Notes: a model not told the origin generated them from the letters alone. 64,000 nucleotides of DNA from an uncultured bacterium (GCA_949035555.1 CAROLD010000003.1:59058-123057), one strand, 5' to 3'; numbered from the stretch's first letter, positions 41,593-50,745 are shown. Translations and numbers: made by a program.

Positions 41593-43113
41593 ATGGAAAT
41601 AAATTATTTTGATTTATCGGGTGGTATCAATCAGGCATCAACTAAAACCGAGCTTGGAACTAATTCGAAACTGATATACTGGTCTGATGCCCGCAATATT
41701 GAAATCTACAACAACAAAGGAATTATAAAGCAGAAAGGTAACTCCGTTTTGCTCGAGCTTCCTCAGGCTGAACCGATTATTGCAATGCAGGAACTTGAGG
41801 CAGATGATTTGTATAAGCTTGTTATTGTTACAATATCCGGCAAAATTTATATCTATAATAATTCAACTTCTGAATTAAGGCTTTTAGATAAAACTTTGAC
41901 AGGTAAGAAAATTAAGTTTGCAAATTTTCTTCGGGGAGTCTTAATTGCAACAGAAACCGATGCGATGTTTTATATAAAGGATAATGACAATTTTGATATT
42001 GTTGACTGTAATCTTAAAGACAAAGCAGGTAATGTACTTCACCCTGATGCAATTGCTGTCTATAGAGGCAGAGTTTGGTGCGCTAGAGAGTCAACCATAT
42101 ATTATTCAGCTCTGGGCAGCTACAATGATTACACAACTGAAAATGATGCCGGATATATTAGTGATTTTCACACTGATACATCGGATATAACCGGCATGAA
42201 AAATTATAAAGATTATTTAGCTATTTATAAAAAAGATCGTGTTTATCTTCTATCAGGTTCTAATCCGGATGATTTTGCAGTTACTCCTTTTGCAGACAAA
42301 GGTACTGCCGCATCGTCTTCAATTATCAATGTTGATAACAAACAGTATTTTTTAAGTAATGGTATATTCGCTCTTGAGCAGGTTGGAGAATTGAATCAAA
42401 TTCGGCTTGGATCAGAGATTTCAATGAATATCAAAGATGAATTTAATAAGTTTGACACCCCGCGTTTGAAAAATACCATTGCGCTTCATTATCATAATAA
42501 AAGCCAGACGTGGTTTTTATTTCCATATCTCGGGGATGAGTATTACCACATTATATGGATTAACGATTATGTTAACAAGTCCTGGTATAAGCGGGTTCTG
42601 CCGCAAAATATTACAACAGCTTGCAAATTCAATTCCAATATTCTCACCGCGGATACTCAGGGTAAAATTTACCGAGAGGATTACGGTACAACATTTAATG
42701 GCGAAAATATCAGCTTTATGTGGAAATCTCCGTTCCTGTCGCTTGGCAATGTTCACCACCGCAAACTTATAGATGAATTTTATTTTGTGCTGGATGACTT
42801 GCATGATAATAATTTTAATTTCTCTGTTTATAAAGATTATGACAGCGGTTATTCCGATAATCTGGAATGTATCTGTGCACGTCATTTTAATCAGCTGGTT
42901 TGGGCTGATGAAAAATCCCCTGATAACCCTGATTACTGTTGGGCAAAAGAGGAAAATGTTGCGCCAATTTGGGCTATTGGTGCGGATGTTTTGGAAAAAG
43001 CCGAAATCTTTGGAAGCTGTTATTCGGTTCAGTTGTGTATCGAAGGTTCAAATGCAGATGACAATTGCGCTATAATCGGGCTCCAATTTAGAGAAATTTA
43101 TAAAGACGATTAA
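41593..43113 (+). CDS. Probable phage connector/stabilisation protein (P22 gp10-like)
   Basis: 506 residues, beta-rich with repeated 'YKLVIVTISGKIYIYNN'-type strands that look like a beta-propeller. The N-terminus YFDLSGGINQASTKTELGTN resembles the conserved start of podovirus stabilisation/tail-hub proteins. AGGTTAACT lies upstream. Its position between the amidase and the coat gene, plus length, fits P22 gp10 (packaged DNA stabilisation, below the portal). The match is by pattern only, so another tail-hub protein is possible. Confidence 0.6.
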   Translation: MEINYFDLSGGINQASTKTELGTNSKLIYWSDARNIEIYNNKGIIKQKGNSVLLELPQAEPIIAMQELEADDLYKLVIVTISGKIYIYNNSTSELRLLDKTLTGKKIKFANFLRGVLIATETDAMFYIKDNDNFDIVDCNLKDKAGNVLHPDAIAVYRGRVWCARESTIYYSALGSYNDYTTENDAGYISDFHTDTSDITGMKNYKDYLAIYKKDRVYLLSGSNPDDFAVTPFADKGTAASSSIINVDNKQYFLSNGIFALEQVGELNQIRLGSEISMNIKDEFNKFDTPRLKNTIALHYHNKSQTWFLFPYLGDEYYHIIWINDYVNKSWYKRVLPQNITTACKFNSNILTADTQGKIYREDYGTTFNGENISFMWKSPFLSLGNVHHRKLIDEFYFVLDDLHDNNFNFSVYKDYDSGYSDNLECICARHFNQLVWADEKSPDNPDYCWAKEENVAPIWAIGADVLEKAEIFGSCYSVQLCIEGSNADDNCAIIGLQFREIYKDD

Positions 43114-43200
43114 AGTTTTTAAGTGAACCAAAATTTTTAAGTTCTTCACCACATCATATAAATATTGTTACTACTACTTGTAAAACGAAAGGAAAAGAAA

Positions 43201-44079
43201 ATGACAGATTTTACAACTACTTATGGTGCTTTTATTCCGGAAATTTGGAGTAAAAAACTCGACCAGCTTTTAACTAAAAACTGCGTTATGATGCAGTGTG
43301 TTAACAGAAATTGGGAAGGTGAAATTAAACAACAGGGCGACAAGGTTAAAATTATTACTCCTGCTGCTGTTGCTGTTTCGACCCTTACTTCTGATAACAT
43401 TACTTATTCTTCTCTAACTCCTACTTCGCAGGATTTAGAAATCAATCAGAAAAAATTCTTCGCATTTAAAATTGACGATGTTGCTAAAGTTCAGGCTAAC
43501 GGTGATATTATGGAAGCTCATTTAGCAAATGCCAAAAAAGCAATCGAAGAAGTTCAAGATTCTTACTTGCTTGCAATGCATACAGATGTTCCGACAGCTA
43601 ACACCGTAGGTTCTGAAAGTACTCCTGTAACTTTAGACAAATCTACAATTTACGAACAATTTGTAAAATTATCACTTGCATTAAAAAATTCTGACGCTGT
43701 GAATAACGGTGCTCGTCCTTGGGTTGTTATTAATCCTGATATTGAAGCTTATCTGCTTCAAAGTCCTGAATTTATTTCAGCATATAAAGTTGCAGATGAA
43801 ACATTACGTGAAGGTTCTATCGGCAGAATTGCAGGCATGGATGTTCTTGTAAGTACTAACTTGACTGATGTTGACGACAAGTTTTATGTTTTAGCAGGTA
43901 CAAATGATGCAATCACTTTTGCTTCTCAATTAGCTAAAATTGAAAGCCTTAGAGATAAAGACAGCTTCTCTGATTTGGTAAGAGGTTTGTATTTATATGG
44001 TGCTAAAACTGTTCAACCTAAAGCTTTAGCTAAGATGATTATCTCAGCTAAACCTACAGCCATTACTCAGGATAGCTAA
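43201..44079 (+). CDS. Major capsid (coat) protein
   Basis: About 292 residues. An N-terminal arm (TDFTTTYGAFIPEIWSKKLD) precedes a body with FAFKIDDVAKVQANGDIMEA, a spine-helix-like stretch and TNDAITFASQLAKIESLRDK near the C-terminus, the layout of HK97-fold coat proteins of podoviruses. GAAAGGAAAAGAAA precedes the ATG at 43201; a longer frame from 43165 is rejected. A strong terminator right after it fits a highly expressed structural gene. The exact coat family cannot be decided. Confidence 0.8.
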   Translation: MTDFTTTYGAFIPEIWSKKLDQLLTKNCVMMQCVNRNWEGEIKQQGDKVKIITPAAVAVSTLTSDNITYSSLTPTSQDLEINQKKFFAFKIDDVAKVQANGDIMEAHLANAKKAIEEVQDSYLLAMHTDVPTANTVGSESTPVTLDKSTIYEQFVKLSLALKNSDAVNNGARPWVVINPDIEAYLLQSPEFISAYKVADETLREGSIGRIAGMDVLVSTNLTDVDDKFYVLAGTNDAITFASQLAKIESLRDKDSFSDLVRGLYLYGAKTVQPKALAKMIISAKPTAITQDS

Positions 44080-44100
44080 ACAATAGCTTAGGTTTGAACT

Positions 44101-44132
44101 AAATGTACTCTCTATTTTTAGAGAGTACATTT
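44101..44132 (+). terminator. Terminator hairpin after the coat gene
   Basis: AAATGTACTCTCT/AGAGAGTACATTT is a perfect 13-bp stem with a 6-nt loop. The T-run is short, so it may attenuate and/or stabilise the coat mRNA 3' end. Confidence 0.8.
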
Positions 44133-44154
44133 ACAAAAATATGGAGATTTTAAG

Positions 44155-44403
44155 ATGTTTACAAATTTAAGAAACAGAATAAAAGAATTGGCAAGAAATG
44201 CTGTATTTGCCGCTGAAAGAGAATTAGGTTCAGGCAATGGTCAGGAAAAAAAGAAGTTAGCAATAAACTATATTGTTAAAAATTTACCTTTTTCAGACAT
44301 CGTAAAAAGTGTAATTTCTATTCTACTGTCAAGTTTTATTGACGACGCAGTGGAACTGGCAGTCAAATACATGAATTCTGTGCCAAAAGAACAAGGAGAA
44401 TAA
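44155..44403 (+). CDS. Small phage protein, holin-LLH-tail-like
   Basis: 82 residues. NAVFAAERELGSGNGQEKKKLAINYIVKNL followed by SFIDDAVELAVKYMNS resembles the cytoplasmic half of LLH-type holins (AE..G.G..KK...A...L). The N-terminal transmembrane helix of those holins is missing, and the hydrophobic FSDIVKSVISILLSSF segment is only moderately hydrophobic. It may instead be a minor capsid component. GGAG lies upstream. It sits between coat and scaffold-like genes, 3 bp before the latter. Confidence 0.55.
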   Translation: MFTNLRNRIKELARNAVFAAERELGSGNGQEKKKLAINYIVKNLPFSDIVKSVISILLSSFIDDAVELAVKYMNSVPKEQGE

Positions 44404-44406
44404 TTT

Positions 44407-45042
44407 ATGCAAAATCAAATTAATAATGGTATTTCATCGTCTGCCGTGAATCCGCAGATGAATCCTACGGCAGGTTATGTCGATATAATTCAACAGCTTG
44501 AACAAGCTATAAAAAGTGACGCACAGAAACTCGAAATTCTTATGCAACAAGGTACTATCGATCAAAGTCAAGGGCAATATTTAATGACTCAACTGGCTAG
44601 AAAGTATAATGAAATTAACATGTGTAAGAATTCTTTCCCTTCTGTAAATCAACCTCAGCCGCCTGTGGCTTTAAATCCTATGGATTTATTTAATCAAGAA
44701 AACCCCGGATTTTTTGACAAAGGCACCAGAGGCGAAGTTTTGAATTATATCAAGGATTTAGATATGGATAAAGATGAAATATCTAAAATTGCCAAGATTG
44801 TTGAAGGACTGGAAACTTCAGCCGTTGACGGTTATTTGAAAAAATCCGCTCACGAAAAATCATTGAATGACGAGAACTCGGCTGCTAAAAGCAAATTGAC
44901 ATCATATGCTCAAAATGCTTCTGCAGACACAAATTTAGGTAGGATTTTTACGCGTGCGGATATCGGCAATATGACTGGTGAAGAGTTCGCTAAAAATGAA
45001 AAATTAATTATGGAACAAGTAAAACAAGGATTAATTAAGTAA
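44407..45042 (+). CDS. Probable scaffolding protein with C-terminal tag motif
   Basis: 211 residues. An Asn/Gln/Pro-rich N-terminal half (NPQMNPTAGYVDIIQQLEQA; FPSVNQPQPPVALNPMDL) leads to a charged helical part (LDMDKDEISKIAKIVEGLE; AHEKSLNDENSAAKSKLTS). It ends with FTRADIGNMTGEEFAKNEKL followed by IMEQVKQGLIK. Composition, helix content and position beside the coat gene fit a podovirus scaffold, whose C-terminal helices bind coat. The same terminal motif ends the GH108 muramidase. It is followed by a strong terminator. Confidence 0.6.
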   Translation: MQNQINNGISSSAVNPQMNPTAGYVDIIQQLEQAIKSDAQKLEILMQQGTIDQSQGQYLMTQLARKYNEINMCKNSFPSVNQPQPPVALNPMDLFNQENPGFFDKGTRGEVLNYIKDLDMDKDEISKIAKIVEGLETSAVDGYLKKSAHEKSLNDENSAAKSKLTSYAQNASADTNLGRIFTRADIGNMTGEEFAKNEKLIMEQVKQGLIK

Positions 45043-45055
45043 TTTTTTGCATTAC

Positions 45056-45093
45056 AAAGTTCGAACGAGGAATTTTATCCTCGTTCGAACTTT
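45056..45093 (+). terminator. Strong hairpin terminator after the scaffold-like gene
   Basis: AAAGTTCGAACGAGGA/TCCTCGTTCGAACTTT is a perfect 16-bp stem with a 6-nt loop, ending in TTT. Confidence 0.8.
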
Positions 45094-45116
45094 CCGAAAA
45101 ATACAAAGGAGAAATA

Positions 45117-45755
45117 ATGAATTTTTTAGAACTTATAAACAAATGCTTGCTGGAACTGAATTACAAGCAGGTTAATGCTTTCGCGGAACTCATTAAGCAG
45201 GATCACAAAAGAATTGTTAATATTCTCAATATTATAAATAAGGAAGTTTGCAGTATTGAGAATTGGAATTTTCTTTTGCGCAAAAGCAAATTAACCGTTC
45301 CAAAAAATACAACTGAAATAGAAAATAATATTCCGGGACGAATTTTGTATATTTTGTATGAAGGTCACAAATACAAATACAAGGATGATGTTGAACCCTT
45401 TTTGACAGGCAGGGCTAAGGAAAATACTTACTCTGCTTATCAAAATAAGCTATTGTTCCCAAAAAATCCAAAAGATTTAGAGCTTGATGTAATATATTAC
45501 ACCCAAAATTGTGTGCAAAGCTCTGACGGCGAGGAAAAAAAGGATTTAACATCAGCAGAGGATGTTTCCGTAATTCCCATGCCGTTTGCAGAACAACTTC
45601 TTGTCTATGGAACATGTATGCGAATTAAAGCAAACCCGCAGTATATAAGATTTTCATTCTGGGCAAATATGTACAAGGAAGCTCTGCTGAATTTGAAATC
45701 CAAAACATGCATATCATCAACGGAAACACCTGTAGTAAAGCTTTTCAGGCAGTAA
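45117..45755 (+). CDS. Probable head-tail adaptor (P22 gp4-like)
   Basis: 212 residues. The N-terminus FLELINKCLLELNYKQVNAFAEL is followed by KRIVNILNIINKEVCSIENWNF, the helical pattern seen at the start of podovirus tail-accessory factor gp4. The C-terminal half has LELDVIYYTQNC and a helix (PFAEQLLVYGTCMRIKANPQ; FWANMYKEALLNLKSK). It would bind below the portal ring and bridge it to the gp10-like connector. AAAGGAGAAATA is a clear ribosome binding site. Confidence 0.65.
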   Translation: MNFLELINKCLLELNYKQVNAFAELIKQDHKRIVNILNIINKEVCSIENWNFLLRKSKLTVPKNTTEIENNIPGRILYILYEGHKYKYKDDVEPFLTGRAKENTYSAYQNKLLFPKNPKDLELDVIYYTQNCVQSSDGEEKKDLTSAEDVSVIPMPFAEQLLVYGTCMRIKANPQYIRFSFWANMYKEALLNLKSKTCISSTETPVVKLFRQ

Positions 45756-45886
45756 TAAGGGCAAAAAAAACAGGAAGTCCTTTTCATTTCCCCCTGTTAA
45801 GATTTACACTAGCCGAAATATAAATAGCATGTATATTATACTAGTTATTTAGTGAAAAAACAAATTATGATAAGAAATGTAAAGAT

Positions 45887-46321
45887 ATGAAACAATTAAC
45901 AACACAGCAAAAACAGTTTGTATCAGAGTATATCAGAACGCTCGATGGCGAAAAAGCCTTGAAAGCCGCAGGCTACAAGGTTAAGAATTTGAAAAGTTTT
46001 GCCGCAGAAATTCTTTCAAAGGATTATATAATTCGTGAAATTAAAGCTCAATTGAAGTTACAAATAGAGTCTTTGAATGTTCAAAAAGGTTATGTAATAC
46101 AGAAGTTACTGCAAATTGCGCAGTTTTCACTGGAAGAAGAAGATATCCTTGATAAGGACGGAAATTTTACGGGTAAAAAGAAATTGCGTGATTCTTCTGC
46201 TGGTTTAAAAGCGCTGGAGAGTTTGTGCAAGTACCTTGGGTTTTCGTCTGCCAACTCTGACACAGACTATCAGGAAGCAAAAATTATTACTATATCCAAT
46301 CTGGATGATGAAAAAATTTAA
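45887..46321 (+). CDS. Terminase small subunit
   Basis: 144 residues. LTTQQKQFVSEYIRTLDGEK, ALKAAGYKVKNLKSFAAEIL and DYIIREIKAQLK form the terminase_2-type HTH region. QKGYVIQKLLQIAQFSLEEED follows, then a C-terminal helix. It recognises the packaging site and delivers DNA to the large subunit. An AT-rich stretch at 45756-45886 with a weak AACAGG/CCTGTT hairpin precedes it. It sits after, not before, the capsid genes, unlike standard phages. Confidence 0.85.
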   Translation: MKQLTTQQKQFVSEYIRTLDGEKALKAAGYKVKNLKSFAAEILSKDYIIREIKAQLKLQIESLNVQKGYVIQKLLQIAQFSLEEEDILDKDGNFTGKKKLRDSSAGLKALESLCKYLGFSSANSDTDYQEAKIITISNLDDEKI

Positions 46322-46330
46322 GAGGTATTT

Positions 46331-46681
46331 ATGAAAGAAGATAAAGAAATTGAAAAAATTTTGTTGAACGACGAAGAATATGAAAAGTTCGTCAATACTA
46401 AAACCGAAAACGAATTTATCAAAGAAATCGAAGGTGCAAAATCCATAAAAAGCGAGGTTATCAACGATTTCAAGAAGGTTCCCCGGGAGAAATTATTTGC
46501 CAAAAATACGCTTTACCTTGTTATGAACAAGCAAAGCAAGACAAAAACATATATTAATGGCTTACAGGCAGAGGGTTTTCTTGGCTCTGAAAACATTCTG
46601 CGCGAGAACTTCTTGTCTAAAAAAACCGATTCTTTTGTGTCAGGAGACAATTATGTAAAATTTTATAAATATAAAGTGTAG
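46331..46681 (+). CDS. Small acidic/basic phage-module protein, unrecognised
   Basis: 116 residues. The N-terminal ~60 residues are helical and Glu/Lys-rich (EDKEIEKILLNDEEYEKFVN; EIEGAKSIKSEVINDFKKV). A compact C-terminal part has NTLYLVMNKQSKTKTYINGL and SGDNYVKFYKYKV. AGAGGT precedes the ATG. It sits 9 bp after the small terminase gene and 2 bp before the acetyltransferase gene. Possibly an accessory head protein; nothing more can be said. Confidence 0.65.
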   Translation: MKEDKEIEKILLNDEEYEKFVNTKTENEFIKEIEGAKSIKSEVINDFKKVPREKLFAKNTLYLVMNKQSKTKTYINGLQAEGFLGSENILRENFLSKKTDSFVSGDNYVKFYKYKV

Positions 46682-46683
46682 AT

Positions 46684-47211
46684 ATGTGTAAATTTGTGCA
46701 GATTATTTATAATCCCTCATCTAATCTTTTTGCTAATTTGCACTATATCCCCGAAATTCAAAAATGTTACAGGAAGTACGCAAAATTTCTTCAGGATGAT
46801 TTTGTCAATTTTGAAAATGATATTTTCTCTTTGATTGAACGATCTTATCCTTTCTTTTGGGCAATCACAGATTTTGACCAAAACTTCATGGGGTTTGTAC
46901 TGCTTGATAATTTCTGTGGTGGTAATAATCAGTTATACAGCGCAGAGTTAACAACATGTTTTGAACGCAGGGCTTGGGGTGATTTCACCCGATATAGTGC
47001 AAAGATTTTTTTGAAAAAAGTTTTTGATGAACTAGGATTACACAAAATAAAAGTTCAGGTTTATCCTGACAATTTTAGAACTGCGACTCTGATGAAAGCG
47101 GCAGGGTTCAAATACGAAACGACGCTGAAAGCTGAAACTTTGCGCCGCGGAAAACCGCAAGATATTGATATTTATGCTCTGTACAGAGATTACTATTACA
47201 AAACGAGGTAA
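46684..47211 (+). CDS. GNAT-family acetyltransferase in the capsid operon
   Basis: 175 residues. The GNAT layout is seen in FFWAITDFDQNFMGFVLLDNF, AELTTCFERRAWGDFTRYS (acetyl-CoA site region), DELGLHKIKVQVYPDNFRTA and TLMKAAGFKYETTLKAE. The RxxGxG/A pyrophosphate loop is not well kept (RRAWGD), so activity is uncertain. Nearby podovirus clusters occasionally carry such acetyltransferases, perhaps modifying capsid or host proteins. It is packed between the 46331 gene and the portal, so it is part of the structural operon. Confidence 0.7.
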   Translation: MCKFVQIIYNPSSNLFANLHYIPEIQKCYRKYAKFLQDDFVNFENDIFSLIERSYPFFWAITDFDQNFMGFVLLDNFCGGNNQLYSAELTTCFERRAWGDFTRYSAKIFLKKVFDELGLHKIKVQVYPDNFRTATLMKAAGFKYETTLKAETLRRGKPQDIDIYALYRDYYYKTR

Positions 47212-47216
47212 AAATT

Positions 47217-48899
47217 ATGGAAGTAAAAGAAACTAAACCGTCATCCATTAATTACATGGATGAACAACTTTTGATTAACAATATTATAGAAAAATATGAC
47301 TATTATGATGAAATGCGCAGCACTCAATTATCTGATAACAGGCTTGTGCGTTATGCAATTTACAATTCTGATATTCCCAAAGTTAACAGTTGGGATTGCA
47401 AGATCCAACTGCCTGAAATTTATGAACTTGCGCAGACATTGAAATCCCATATTGTTCAAAACCTGTACTCTCATCCTGACGGGATGTTTGACGTATCAGG
47501 AGTTGACGAGAAAACGCAAGGTTTTGCCAATAAACAAAAAGCAATGCTTGTTAACACTTTTGAAAATATGAAAATTGAAGATGAAATGGAAAAGATTATT
47601 GATTCTGTTGTGGAAACAGGAGAGGTTACACTTTTTGTCGGCTGGGAAACTAAAACCCGTAAAGTAAGACGTCCGCTGACCTTGGAGGAACAGATTAAAA
47701 ACAATACAACAGATGCTTTTGTCGTCGAAGACAAGGTTATTTATGACAATGCAAAAGTTAAATTTATCAATTATGAAGATTTTGTTTTTGACAAAAACGG
47801 TACTGATAACTGGGATACCTGTTCAAAAATTTATAGAACATATCAAACACTTGATGATATCAAATCAAACAAAGCGAACAACATGTTGAATTTAGAAAAA
47901 CTGGAAATACTGAAAGGAGTGGTGGCAGGTAAAAATTACCGAAAAGATACAAGAAATTCTGATAAGAAAATTGAGGTCTTAGAATTTTGGGGAGATATAA
48001 ATCTTCCGACAGGCGAGGTTTTAAAAAATAAACTTCTTGTAGTTGCCGGAAGACGTGTAATTATTCGTTATGAAGATAATCCATTTGTGATAAATCCGTT
48101 TATTCACGCAAATATTATCGAATGTCCGACAACAGGGCGCGGGATTTCACCATTGCGTGTTGCGCTTATTTTAAACAATATATCTTCAACAATTTTGAAT
48201 AAACAATTGGATGCGCTTGCTCTCATGATGAATCCGCCATATTTGGCTCCGAAAGGCTGTTTCAAAGGTCAGCAGGATGTAAGCCCGGGTAAAATTATTG
48301 AATACGATGCGGCTTTAATGACCACAACCCCGACTCCGTTGTCGTTTGATAAGGCGATGACTGGTTGGGATTTCTTGAATTATTTCAAATCCACAATTGA
48401 AAGTGCAACAGGAATTTTCAAAAACATGGCAGGCAATGTTCAGAATTTTGACCGTACCGCAACCGAGATTAACTATTCCGTTAACGGTCAGGAAGCACGT
48501 TTGAATATGATTTTGGAAGCTATAAATCGTAAAGTTATTGTTCCAATGGTCGAAAAAACTGCCGAAATAATTTCTAACTTCAAACTCGGAAAAGAGAGTG
48601 TTCCCGTAAATGACAGCGGCAATACAATGTTTATTGAAGTTGATGACAATGTTAGAAATTCTAATTATGTCTATCGTTACGGCGACAGAAAAGCGGCATT
48701 TGAACGAAAATCCAAACTCAAAGAGTTGTTTGAAGTTGTTCAATCTTTTGCTCAAATCGGCGATTTTTCTCAGCGTATTGACTGGCTTGAGTGTTTTAAA
48801 TTTGCACTTGAGCAGTACGGTGTAGAAAATGCAAATAATTTTCTGAAAAACGACACGCCTGAGACTCAAAACCCTCAAGCGCTGCAGCACACTGTATAA
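47217..48899 (+). CDS. Phage portal protein (P22-like)
   Basis: 560 residues. The N-terminal part NYMDEQLLINNIIEKYDYYDEM and WDCKIQLPEIYELAQTLKSH fit the clip/wing region. The middle PFIHANIIECPTTGRGISPL and ISSTILNKQLDALALMMNPP are typical of the P22-type portal stem/wing. The helix FLNYFKSTIESATGIFKNMA and TATEINYSVNGQEARLNMIL follow. A dodecameric ring at one capsid vertex is the known role. A TATAAATTATG-like start region has no strong ribosome binding site but lies 5 bp after the acetyltransferase stop. Confidence 0.85.
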   Translation: MEVKETKPSSINYMDEQLLINNIIEKYDYYDEMRSTQLSDNRLVRYAIYNSDIPKVNSWDCKIQLPEIYELAQTLKSHIVQNLYSHPDGMFDVSGVDEKTQGFANKQKAMLVNTFENMKIEDEMEKIIDSVVETGEVTLFVGWETKTRKVRRPLTLEEQIKNNTTDAFVVEDKVIYDNAKVKFINYEDFVFDKNGTDNWDTCSKIYRTYQTLDDIKSNKANNMLNLEKLEILKGVVAGKNYRKDTRNSDKKIEVLEFWGDINLPTGEVLKNKLLVVAGRRVIIRYEDNPFVINPFIHANIIECPTTGRGISPLRVALILNNISSTILNKQLDALALMMNPPYLAPKGCFKGQQDVSPGKIIEYDAALMTTTPTPLSFDKAMTGWDFLNYFKSTIESATGIFKNMAGNVQNFDRTATEINYSVNGQEARLNMILEAINRKVIVPMVEKTAEIISNFKLGKESVPVNDSGNTMFIEVDDNVRNSNYVYRYGDRKAAFERKSKLKELFEVVQSFAQIGDFSQRIDWLECFKFALEQYGVENANNFLKNDTPETQNPQALQHTV

Positions 48900-48913
48900 A
48901 GGAAATATGCGAC

Positions 48914-50203
48914 ATGAAATATAAACTCCTTAACGCACAACGAAAATTCTTAGAAATTCCTCACAACTATTCCCTGGATGTCGCGGTATATCAGGGAGGG
49001 TACGGCTCCGGCAAAACATTTGCCGGAGCCTTGCTCGGAATACTGCTGGCTTTGAAATTCCCCGGAATTAGAGGTCTTGTAGGGGCGCAGACTTACACTC
49101 TTGTTCGAGATACCACCCTGCAAACTTATTATGAACATCTTGACGGGATGAAATTCAAGGAAGGCAAGGATTACAAATGGGTCAGCACGGAGCAGAAACT
49201 TGTTTTTCACAACGGTTCGGAAATTTTATTCCGTCACTTTGACGAGCCGAACAAATTGAAATCCCTTAACCTTGGATTTGTAGAAATTGAAGAAATGTCA
49301 GATGTTCCGTATGATACATTCAAAATGCTTCTTGCTCGTATGAGACAGCGAATTTCTCCTAAATGGAAGAATTTTACCTACAGAATTTTTGGTCATACAA
49401 ATCCTGAAATTCAACGCGGATGGATTTATAAGACTTTCTTTGTAAATCCTCCTCCGAATTACAGACTGATTTGTGCGCCAACAACCCAAAATATTTATCT
49501 GCCTGAAGGTTTTTGTGATGAACTCAAGAAACTTTATGATCAGAGTTATTATGAAACATTTGTTCTTGGAAAAACCGGCAACTATAACCAAAACCTTGTT
49601 GTTAAAGATTTTACTGACGAAAATGTCCGCGAAATTCAATACAGAAAAGATTTTGATATTCATATAAGCTGTGACTTTAACGTTGACCCGATGGCATGGG
49701 TTCTTGCGCATAAAACGGAGGATAAAGTTTTTTATTTTGATGAACTTGTTTTGGAAAATACAACAACCTCAAAGACTTGTGATGAATTTCATCGCAGATA
49801 TCCTGATCACCAAGGTAAAATTATTGTGAACGGTGACGCTTCAGGTGATAACAGAAGTTGTACCAGTGAATATACAAATTACGTGATAATTAAAAAGAAA
49901 TTAGAATCTTTTGGCTATGAAGTCGAGATAAAAATTAAAGCATTTAATCCTCCGATAAAAAACAGAATTGCAGCATTCAATGCAAGAGTTCGAAATGCAA
50001 ACGGAGACATTGGTTTGTATATTTCGCCAAAGTGCGAAAAACTTTTGTACAACATATACAACCTTCGTTATGTTGAGGGTTCGTCAAGGATAAATGTTCC
50101 GACATATACGCAAATAAAGCAGACAAAGGAATTAAAATTTTTATCACATCCGTTTGACGCGGCATCATATCTTGTGGATTTTTACTGGCCGATTGTGCTG
50201 TAG
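48914..50203 (+). CDS. Terminase large subunit
   Basis: 429 residues. Walker A QGGYGSGKTFAGALLG near residue 30 and a Walker B-like LGFVEIEEMSDVPYDTFKML near 120 are present. The nuclease part follows: DIHISCDFNVDPMAWVLAHK near 255, IIVNGDASGDNRSCTSEYTN near 310 and SHPFDAASYLVDFYWPIVL at the end. It packages DNA by ATP hydrolysis and cuts it. GGAAATATGCGAC precedes the ATG. It closes the structural operon 15 bp after the portal. Catalytic Asp residues appear intact, so packaging could be functional. Confidence 0.93.
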   Translation: MKYKLLNAQRKFLEIPHNYSLDVAVYQGGYGSGKTFAGALLGILLALKFPGIRGLVGAQTYTLVRDTTLQTYYEHLDGMKFKEGKDYKWVSTEQKLVFHNGSEILFRHFDEPNKLKSLNLGFVEIEEMSDVPYDTFKMLLARMRQRISPKWKNFTYRIFGHTNPEIQRGWIYKTFFVNPPPNYRLICAPTTQNIYLPEGFCDELKKLYDQSYYETFVLGKTGNYNQNLVVKDFTDENVREIQYRKDFDIHISCDFNVDPMAWVLAHKTEDKVFYFDELVLENTTTSKTCDEFHRRYPDHQGKIIVNGDASGDNRSCTSEYTNYVIIKKKLESFGYEVEIKIKAFNPPIKNRIAAFNARVRNANGDIGLYISPKCEKLLYNIYNLRYVEGSSRINVPTYTQIKQTKELKFLSHPFDAASYLVDFYWPIVL

Positions 50204-50215
50204 GAGTAAATTTCG

Positions 50216-50235
50216 AAAGGAGAAAAACAATGAAA
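50216..50235 (+). repeat. Left 20-bp direct repeat flanking the moron gene
   Basis: AAAGGAGAAAAACAATGAAA is identical at 50606-50625. Each copy contains a ribosome binding site and an ATG; the left frame stops after five codons (MKIID). Confidence 0.6.
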
Positions 50236-50243
50236 ATAATTGA

Positions 50244-50585
50244 TTAGTTTAATAAATCAACAAAAAATAAGACAATAGTACAACTTGTTAAAAACAATGA
50301 AACACACATTCCTATAATCCAAAATATATTATAAATTTTATTTTCAAGAATAAATTTATTTTTAATTTTGAGGTCAAAGATTTCTTCTACTCCCCATAAG
50401 ATTATAGAAAATAATACAATAATTTGGACTATAAAAATAAGTTCAATTAACAGAAGACCGTAAAAACTATTTTCATGTGCTTCACCGGCAAAAACAACCA
50501 AAAAATAATAAAATAGTAGTATTTCGCCAGATATACCAATTAAATTCATACTAAATTTATTTTTTAAATTTGCTAAAAATTTCAT
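50244..50585 (-). CDS. Minus-strand membrane protein (moron candidate)
   Basis: 113 residues from MKFLANLKNKFSMN. Hydrophobic segments lie near residues 15-32, 38-60 and 88-110 (GEILLFYYFLVVFAG; LLLIELIFIVQIIVLFSIIL; IYNIFWIIGMCVSLFLTSCT). The ATG at 50585 is 6 nt from TATAAT; a longer frame upstream is rejected. It runs against the phage operon, between 20-bp direct repeats, with its own promoter, the signature of a moron or exclusion gene. No family is recognised; membrane-based superinfection exclusion is a guess. Confidence 0.65.
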   Translation of the reverse strand: MKFLANLKNKFSMNLIGISGEILLFYYFLVVFAGEAHENSFYGLLLIELIFIVQIIVLFSIILWGVEEIFDLKIKNKFILENKIYNIFWIIGMCVSLFLTSCTIVLFFVDLLN

Positions 50586-50591
50586 AAAAGT

Positions 50592-50597
50592 ATTATA
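50592..50597 (-). promoter_or_regulatory. -10 (TATAAT), leaderless promoter of the moron gene
   Basis: TATAAT on the minus strand, 6 nt before the ATG at 50585. Confidence 0.55.
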
Positions 50598-50605
50598 CAA
50601 AATGT

Positions 50606-50625
50606 AAAGGAGAAAAACAATGAAA
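50606..50625 (+). repeat. Right 20-bp direct repeat flanking the moron gene
   Basis: Identical to 50216-50235. The ATG within it (50620) opens a 25-codon frame (MKYIKLSQNGYVQTIRYLKV...) ending at 50697, possibly the stub of the ORF interrupted by the insertion. Confidence 0.6.
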
Positions 50626-50710
50626 TACATTAAACTATCGCAGAATGGATATGTCCAAACAATAAGGTATTTAAAAGTAACAAATAGAAAGGAGTAAATA
50701 TGAAAAAATA

Positions 50711-50739
50711 TTGAAATATTTTTAGTCATCAGGTAGAAT
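50711..50739 (+). promoter_or_regulatory. Promoter with -35 TTGAAA and -10 TAGAAT, leaderless
   Basis: TTGAAA (50711-50716), 17 nt, TAGAAT (50734-50739), then 6 nt to the ATG at 50746. A host-type promoter inside the phage module. Confidence 0.7.
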
Positions 50740-50745
50740 AATTTT

